From positions 1 to 39,050 of the forward strand of contig JAADIA010000092.1 in the NCBI GenBank assembly GCA_013151555.1: a stretch of DNA of 39,050 bases, given 5' to 3'. Numbering within the stretch: position 1 is the stretch's first letter; the number at the start of each line of letters is the position of its first letter. The stretch is from Nitrospirota bacterium. Lineage in GTDB: Bacteria; NPL-UPA2; JAADIA01. Positions 34,288-39,050 of the stretch are shown in pieces. The notes below the pieces were generated by a model. The model saw only the letters and a program-made list of their open reading frames with translations. It did no database searches and was not told where the DNA came from. A program made the translations under genes and the position numbers.

Positions 34288-36141
34288 ATGGAGAAGAGAG
34301 TCTTTATTTTCATTGCTATTTCCCTGTCGATCCTCTTTGCTTATAATAAATATTTTGCCCCCAAAATTCCCGAGAAACTACCGGAGCAAATCAGCCGGCC
34401 GGCGGTTACTTCCGGGACGCTGAAACCGGAACCCTCCAGCTTGAAGGCTGCCCCGGAGGGAGTGCTTGCCGAACCGGAGCAAAAAGTTGAGAAAATAGAG
34501 GGGAAAGATGTCGTTGTAGAGACTGATTTATACCGAATCGTTCTGACCACCAGCGGGGCCAGGATCAAGAGCTTTCGGTTGAAGAAATACAAGGAAGCGA
34601 AAGTCAAAAAGGAAGTTCTTGAAAAGAATCTGGCCCGGATAGAAGCTTCTTTGAGAAGAGAGCAAAAGCCCGGGGAGAGAAAGAAGTTAACCAGAGAAAG
34701 AGACCGGCTGCAGTATTTGATAAAGAGGAAACCCGTTCCCGGAGAAGGTGTGGAATTAGTGCCTTTCGACGGCGATTTTTACGGGCATTATCCCCTCACC
34801 CTGTCTCTTCCCGCCCTTGATAAGAAAGGGAGATTGAACGCCGCCCTTTACGGAGTGAACCGGGAGAGTTTGAAGCTGGGAGAAGGGCGGGATACAGGGT
34901 CAATAGAGTTCCGTTACCTGACGCCGGAAGGAATCGAAATAATAAAGAAGCTCCGTTTTTCTCTCGGGTCCTATCTCATCGGGGTAGAGATTAGCGTTCG
35001 GAATAATTCCTCCCGGGCGATAAACGAAGAGAACTTCCTGGTTTCTTATGGGCCGGGTATCGGATTGCTTAAGAAAACGCAGGTGAGGAGCCGGCAGGTC
35101 TCTCCCTTTGCTACCTGGGTAAATGGGAAAGTGCTAAGAGACATAGCCGGGAGAGAGATCGGAAAAGGGTTTATCAAGAAAACGACAATGAAGTGGGGCC
35201 AATTCCTGATTCATCCCGGTCCGGTGGGTTGGACGGCTTTGCGGAATGCTTATTTTGTCGTAGCTCTTATCCCCAAAGAGACCGCCGGAGCGCAGCTTTT
35301 AGATAATGAGGATGAAACGCGGAAGATAGCTCTTAAAATGCCTCCCTTCTCCCTTGCCCCGGGACAGGATATCAGCGAAAAGCTTTCTCTGTACCTGGGT
35401 CCTCAGGATATGGCTGTTCTTCGTAAGAGCGGTTCCCACCTGGAGGCGATAATTGACTTTGGCTTCTGGTCCTGGATAGCCAAGCCTATTTACGCCCTTT
35501 TGAAGATATTTGATAAGTGGCTCGGCAATTACGGTTTAAGCATAATATTGCTCTCTTTCGTAATTAAGCTGGTTTTTTATCCCTTTACCCACAAGAGTTT
35601 TGAGGCGATGAAAAATATGCAGGAGGGCATGAAAGCGATCCAGCCGGAGATGGAAGCGCTCAAGGAGAAACATAAGGATAATCCCCAAAAGCTGAATAAG
35701 GCTACCATGGCCTTATACAAGAAGCGGGGCGTGAACCCCCTGGGCGGGTGTAAGGGCGGTTGTCTTCCGATGCTTTTCCAGACGCCCGTATTCTTTGCCC
35801 TTTATGCCGTCCTTTATAATACCATTGAATTAAGACAGGCTCCTTTCATTCATGGGTGGATAAACGACCTCTCTGCTCCAGACCCTTACTTTATTCTTCC
35901 TGTTCTCATGGGAGGAACCATGTACCTTCAGCAGAAGTTGACCGGCATGGGTGGGTCCGGCGGTGCCCAGCCGGATCAGGCCAAGATGATGAGCATTATG
36001 ATGCCGGCGGTGCTCACCTTTATCTTCTTCCGGCTCCCGGCGGGGGTAGTTCTCTACTGGCTCTGCTTCAATGTCTTTACCAGCCTCCAGCAATTGTTGA
36101 TAAAGAAGAAGTCGGAAGCCAAAGCAAAAGCGAAAGCCTGA
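34288..36141 (+). CDS. yidC: Membrane protein insertase YidC
   Basis: This 617-residue protein has the Gram-negative layout. An N-terminal membrane segment (about 4-20) is followed by a large periplasmic domain (about 60-390) and then the conserved insertase core of five membrane segments, starting near FGFWSWIAKPIYALLKIF, with NYGLSIILLSFVIKLVFYP and GCLPMLFQTPVFFALY. It inserts and folds inner-membrane proteins with or without SecYEG. The large periplasmic domain supports a diderm cell. The GGAGAAGAG upstream fits as ribosome-binding site. A jag/khpB gene, often next, is absent. Confidence 0.96.
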   Translation: MEKRVFIFIAISLSILFAYNKYFAPKIPEKLPEQISRPAVTSGTLKPEPSSLKAAPEGVLAEPEQKVEKIEGKDVVVETDLYRIVLTTSGARIKSFRLKKYKEAKVKKEVLEKNLARIEASLRREQKPGERKKLTRERDRLQYLIKRKPVPGEGVELVPFDGDFYGHYPLTLSLPALDKKGRLNAALYGVNRESLKLGEGRDTGSIEFRYLTPEGIEIIKKLRFSLGSYLIGVEISVRNNSSRAINEENFLVSYGPGIGLLKKTQVRSRQVSPFATWVNGKVLRDIAGREIGKGFIKKTTMKWGQFLIHPGPVGWTALRNAYFVVALIPKETAGAQLLDNEDETRKIALKMPPFSLAPGQDISEKLSLYLGPQDMAVLRKSGSHLEAIIDFGFWSWIAKPIYALLKIFDKWLGNYGLSIILLSFVIKLVFYPFTHKSFEAMKNMQEGMKAIQPEMEALKEKHKDNPQKLNKATMALYKKRGVNPLGGCKGGCLPMLFQTPVFFALYAVLYNTIELRQAPFIHGWINDLSAPDPYFILPVLMGGTMYLQQKLTGMGGSGGAQPDQAKMMSIMMPAVLTFIFFRLPAGVVLYWLCFNVFTSLQQLLIKKKSEAKAKAKA

Positions 36142-36278
36142 CCTGTTCCCGCTGATGGAACTAATGCAAAGACCAAAGGCCGAACCCTAACAACCTTTCC
36201 CGTTTAGTTATATTGGATATTGATGTTTGGAATTTATGTGATGTTTGGTGCTTGATTATTGGTTGTTACTCTTTTTAA
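36142..36278. other. yidC-mnmE spacer with degenerate TTTGG/ATTGG repeats
   Basis: Between about 36211 and 36265 the plus strand is made of short degenerate units such as ATTGGATATTG, GATGTTTGGAATTT and GATGTTTGGTGCTTG. Such T/G-biased patches differ from the surrounding coding DNA. No promoter or terminator is evident. Confidence 0.45.
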
Positions 36279-36290
36279 GTGGTTGAAAGA

Positions 36291-37676
36291 ATGCCCTCTT
36301 GCAAGGAAGATACCATTGCCGCTATCTCTACCCCTTTAGGAGAAGGAGGGATCGGTATTGTCCGCCTCAGCGGGCCGGATTCTTTAGCCCTCGCCGACCG
36401 GATTTTTCGGAATAAAGATGGCAAACACCCCTCCCGGATGCCTTCCCACTCTCTCCATTACGGGCACATAATAGCTAACGGGAAACTCCTGGATGAGGTG
36501 CTTCTCACCGTTATGCGCGCTCCCCGCACCTATACCCGGGAGGATATCGTGGAGATCAACTGTCACGGAGGGATCGTCCCGTTGAGGAACGTCCTGGAGT
36601 TAACCCTTAAAGAAGGTGCCCGCTTAGCGGAACCGGGGGAATTTACCCGGAGAGCTTTCCTGAATGGAAGGATTGATTTAGCCCAGGCAGAAGCGGTTGT
36701 GGAGACGATTAAGGCCAAGACCGACTTAAGCCTTCGGGCGGCAATGTCCCAACTAAAAGGAAATTTATCAGCGCAAGTGGAGGGGATGAAAGACTGTTTG
36801 CTAAAACTGATAGCAAATGTGGAGGCATTTATAGATTTTGCCGGGGAGGGCGGAGGGGCGTTCCGGGAAAAGGATTTAAGCAAAGAAGTGGAAAAGTTAA
36901 GGGTTGAGCTGGCCGAGCTGCTGGCTTCGGCCGAGCAGGGACGGGTATTACGGGAGGGAATCAAGACCGTTATTACCGGGCGGCCGAATGTGGGGAAATC
37001 CAGCCTCTGGAATGCGCTCCTGGGAGAGGAGCGAGCCATTGTCACGGCTCTTCCCGGGACCACCCGGGATGCCCTTGAAGAAATGGTGAATGTCCGGGGG
37101 GTTCCTCTCCGCTTGGTAGATACGGCCGGGATAAGGCGGGCTCGGGGAAGGATAGAAAGAGAAAGCGTAGTTAGAAGTCATCGCTCTCTTCAAGAGGCAG
37201 ATCTTGCCCTGATCGTTTTGGACGGGTCTGCCCCCTTGGCTGAGGAGGATAAAGAGATCGGGGAAGAGTTAAAGGGGAAGGAAACTATCGTCGTTATTAA
37301 TAAGATAGACCTCCGCCAGGGCCTAAAGACCGGGGACGTGAAGAAAACCTGGCCCGGCAAAAAGATAGTCCGGGTTTCCGCCACTCAAAGGGTCGGCCTG
37401 CCGGAGCTAAAAAAAGCTCTGGCCGATATTGTCTGGCGGGGAGCCGTTCCGGCTCCGGAAACGATATTGGTGACCAATGCCAGGCATAAAGAGGCTTTAG
37501 CGAAAGCCGGAGAGCGGTTGGGGGAAGTGAGCGTCGGTCTCAATCGTCAACTTCCGCCCGAGTTTATAGTAAGCGACCTCCGCTCGGCCCTGAACTCTTT
37601 GGGGGAGATTGGAGGAGAAACGGCCACGGAAGAGATCCTCGACCGGATATTTTCCCAGTTCTGTATCGGCAAGTAG
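36291..37676 (+). CDS. mnmE: tRNA modification GTPase MnmE (TrmE)
   Basis: About 461 residues. The N-terminal formyl-THF-binding domain starts DTIAAISTPLGEGGIGIVRLSG-like, the helical domain follows, and the inserted G domain has GRPNVGKSSLWNALLG, the TTRD switch, DTAG and NKID. The C terminus is FCIGK with the conserved cysteine. With MnmG it modifies the wobble uridine of some tRNAs. I chose ATG 36291; an in-frame GTG 12 bp upstream is possible, and neither has a strong ribosome-binding site. The stop codon lies only 2 bp before the palindrome array. Confidence 0.96.
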   Translation: MPSCKEDTIAAISTPLGEGGIGIVRLSGPDSLALADRIFRNKDGKHPSRMPSHSLHYGHIIANGKLLDEVLLTVMRAPRTYTREDIVEINCHGGIVPLRNVLELTLKEGARLAEPGEFTRRAFLNGRIDLAQAEAVVETIKAKTDLSLRAAMSQLKGNLSAQVEGMKDCLLKLIANVEAFIDFAGEGGGAFREKDLSKEVEKLRVELAELLASAEQGRVLREGIKTVITGRPNVGKSSLWNALLGEERAIVTALPGTTRDALEEMVNVRGVPLRLVDTAGIRRARGRIERESVVRSHRSLQEADLALIVLDGSAPLAEEDKEIGEELKGKETIVVINKIDLRQGLKTGDVKKTWPGKKIVRVSATQRVGLPELKKALADIVWRGAVPAPETILVTNARHKEALAKAGERLGEVSVGLNRQLPPEFIVSDLRSALNSLGEIGGETATEEILDRIFSQFCIGK

Positions 37677-37678
37677 TA

Positions 37679-37860
37679 ATAGTCACTGCGTGATGGGAAC
37701 AAATAGTCACTGCGTGACGGGATAGTTCGCCGGTGGCGAACGGGGATAGTCAGCTGACGCTGACGGAAAACGCTCTTCCCGCCCGCAGGGCTAATCCCGT
37801 CCGCCGTCGGCGGACTAAACCGTGAACGGAGGGAACTATTCCGTGAGCGAAGCGAACTAT
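37679..37860. repeat. Convergent 4+4 array of small hairpin units (REP-like)
   Basis: Eight units share a 5' foot ATAGT (or TTAGT/TTAG) and a 3' foot ACGG(G)A around variable short inverted repeats, mostly with 3-nt loops. Plus-strand units start at 37679, 37703, 37722 and 37746: TCAC-TGC-GTGA, GTCAC-TGC-GTGAC, GTTCGCC-GGT-GGCGAAC and GTCAGC-TGAC-GCTGAC. Minus-strand units lie at 37777-37795, 37795-37818 (GTCCGCC-GTC-GGCGGAC), 37820-37840 and 37841-37860; the last two contain G-A-rich imperfect arms. The array occupies the whole mnmE-rsmG spacer and runs into rsmG. It resembles BIME-type REP clusters. Confidence 0.8.
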
Positions 37861-38604
37861 TCTTTAAGGAAATTGCTCCGGGAGGGGGCGGCATCGGTGG
37901 GCGCTCCTTTGGAGGCGGAGCAGGTGGAAAAATTCCTTCTCTATCTGGAAGCGGTTAGGGAAGGGAATAAGAAGGCGAACCTTACCTCGACCAGCAACCG
38001 GCGGGAGTTGATCTTGAAGCATTTTATTGACTCCCTCAGCTGTGTTCCTCTGCTTCCTCTGAATCCGGACATTTCTCTCCTCGACGTGGGAAGCGGGGCC
38101 GGATTTCCCGGCCTGGTCCTGAAAATATACCGTCCGGATGTTCATCTGGCTCTGTTGGAGGCCTCCGGGAAAAAATGTGCTTTTCTTGCTTCTCTGATAG
38201 AGAAGCTGAAGCTAAGCGAAACGGAGTTGTTGAGAGACCGGGCGGAAATGTATGGACAGGAGGTCCGGCACCGGGAGCATTATCAGGTAGTCGTCTCCCG
38301 GGCGGTAGCCCCCTTAAAGGTCCTGGTCGAATACTGCCTTCCATTTGTAAAGAAGGGAGGTCTCTTTATCGCTCAGAAAGGCCCGAAAGGATACGACGAG
38401 CTCCAGGAAGCCGCTGGCGCGATAAGCCTCCTGGGCGGCAAAGTCTCCGGAATCCGGGAAATAACCCTCCCCGCCGGAAACGAGAACCGCCTGTTAATTT
38501 CTCTTACCAAAAACAGCTCCACCCCCTCCAAGTATCCCCGCCGACCCGGCATCCCCAGGAAAAGACCCTTATTAAGAAGGCCGGGGTCAAATCTTTCATC
38601 TTGA
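37843..38604 (+). CDS. rsmG: 16S rRNA (guanine-N7) methyltransferase RsmG
   Basis: About 253 residues. NKKANLTSTSNRRELILKHFIDSL, followed by the SAM-binding LLDVGSGAGFPGLVLKIY and VVSRAVAPLKVLVEYCLPF, identify RsmG (GidB), which methylates G527 of 16S rRNA. I place the start at GTG 37843 because GGAGGG (37828-37833) is 9 bp upstream; GTG 37822 is in frame but has no such site. Both candidate starts, and the first six or so codons, lie inside palindrome-array units. The C terminus is basic and overlaps the convergent transposase gene by 9 bp. Confidence 0.92.
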   Translation: MSEANYSLRKLLREGAASVGAPLEAEQVEKFLLYLEAVREGNKKANLTSTSNRRELILKHFIDSLSCVPLLPLNPDISLLDVGSGAGFPGLVLKIYRPDVHLALLEASGKKCAFLASLIEKLKLSETELLRDRAEMYGQEVRHREHYQVVVSRAVAPLKVLVEYCLPFVKKGGLFIAQKGPKGYDELQEAAGAISLLGGKVSGIREITLPAGNENRLLISLTKNSSTPSKYPRRPGIPRKRPLLRRPGSNLSS

Positions 38605-39050
38605 TAATCTCTGTTCAATCCTTTGCATGAGGAGGGAAAGATTTCTCTCTTCAGCAACTTTTTGCTTTAATTTTTTCCTTCCCTGACTCACCGTGCTATA
38701 ATCTACGCCCATTAGTTTTCCTATCTCTATTCCTTTAAGCCCTCCCACCCGATACAACAACTCCATCGCAACCTGCCTTATTATCCCTTTTTCTGCTCTG
38801 ATCTCACTAAGCGTCTTCCCCGTTTCTTCCCTTATCGCGTTTAGTATAGCGTCTTTTGCCTTGTAGCTCAGGATCCTCTTAACAGCTGGAACCTCTCGCG
38901 TTTCCCGGCCAGACAATTTCTCTTTTACCCAGCCTATGAATTCATCGCTACCCAGAACACTTCCCCCGACAATTCTTTCTCCAATGTCTATCTCATTAGA
39001 GATGTCCCCGCATATATTTGTCCAGTATGCTTTCCTTCCCTGCTCGGTAT
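38596..39050 (-). CDS. REP-associated tyrosine transposase (Y1/IS200-like), C-terminal part
   Basis: An open frame continues off the right edge, so the 5' part, including the expected HUH/Y1 catalytic domain, is not in the window. The visible roughly 150 residues include GGSVLGSDEFIGWVKEKL and TREVPAVKRIL, a pattern found after the catalytic domain of RAYT proteins. A C-terminal helix-turn-helix follows (GLKGIEIGKLMGVDYSTVSQ), similar to the DnaA-like domain many of them carry. No start codon need lie inside the window; a TTG at 38916 is only an internal codon. RAYTs mobilise or maintain REP palindromes, and a palindrome array lies about 740 bp away. Confidence 0.75.
   Translation of the reverse strand, partial: TEQGRKAYWTNICGDISNEIDIGERIVGGSVLGSDEFIGWVKEKLSGRETREVPAVKRILSYKAKDAILNAIREETGKTLSEIRAEKGIIRQVAMELLYRVGGLKGIEIGKLMGVDYSTVSQGRKKLKQKVAEERNLSLLMQRIEQRLSR

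Noticed and set aside
36142-36278. A missing jag/khpB gene hidden in the yidC-mnmE spacer
   Set aside because: Only 137 bp are available and no KH-like sequence is present in any frame.
37679-37860. A CRISPR array
   Set aside because: Units differ in sequence and length, are hairpins with feet rather than identical repeats with unique spacers, and come in two orientations; no cas genes are nearby.

Overview
The window looks like a chromosomal replication-origin region from an uncultivated, probably Gram-negative-type bacterium. Marker genes support this: dnaA, dnaN and a DUF721/DciA gene run leftward, while rpmH, rnpA, yidD, yidC, mnmE and rsmG run rightward. Gene style (many polyprenyl-type glycosyltransferases, B12-dependent radical SAM enzymes, short palindromes scattered through genes and spacers) recalls candidate phyla such as Omnitrophota or Aerophobota. 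That placement is an impression, not something shown here.

Layout. (1) 56-12644, minus strand: an almost unbroken surface-glycan cluster. In transcription order it holds a GT2 glycosyltransferase, a Wzx-like flippase, two more GT2 enzymes, a CDP-tyvelose-epimerase-like SDR, a B12-radical SAM protein, a GT2-GT4 fusion, a glucose-1-phosphate cytidylyltransferase (RfbF-like), a CDP-glucose 4,6-dehydratase (RfbG-like), a second B12-radical SAM protein and a SAM methyltransferase. A good sigma70-type promoter and a hairpin-rich leader lie in front of it. (2) 12994-17762, plus strand: RNase Z, then an ABC exporter operon (ATPase, permease, TPR-like membrane protein, second permease). (3) 17921-23250, minus strand: dciA, dnaN, a secreted metallophosphoesterase with a CBM9-like tail, and dnaA. 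(4) 23251-24018: a 768-bp gene-free stretch with DnaA boxes, hairpins and A/G tracts, the best oriC candidate. (5) 24019-33268, minus strand: an island of envelope and signalling genes between dnaA and rpmH: a YfdX-like protein, a lone receiver protein, a histidine kinase/OmpR regulator pair, a PIG-L deacetylase with a GT39 transferase, an orphan PhoB-like regulator, and acr3-arsR. (6) 33456-38604, plus strand: rpmH-rnpA-yidD-yidC-mnmE-rsmG, led by a consensus promoter. (7) 38596-39050, minus strand: the C-terminal part of a REP-associated (Y1/IS200-like) transposase running off the window.

The most interesting signals concern small palindromes. Between mnmE and rsmG lies a convergent 4+4 array of hairpin units that share a 5' foot ATAGT and a 3' foot ACGG. 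It even reaches into the rsmG start, and it lies about 0.7 kb from the transposase gene, so a REP/RAYT-like system is plausible. Separately, a 58-bp element made of a double hairpin between 14-bp direct repeats is inserted twice, in the same reading frame, in one radical SAM gene; rnpA carries a similar palindromic insertion. A run of seven A's followed by seven or eight G's occurs four times, twice immediately upstream of start codons.
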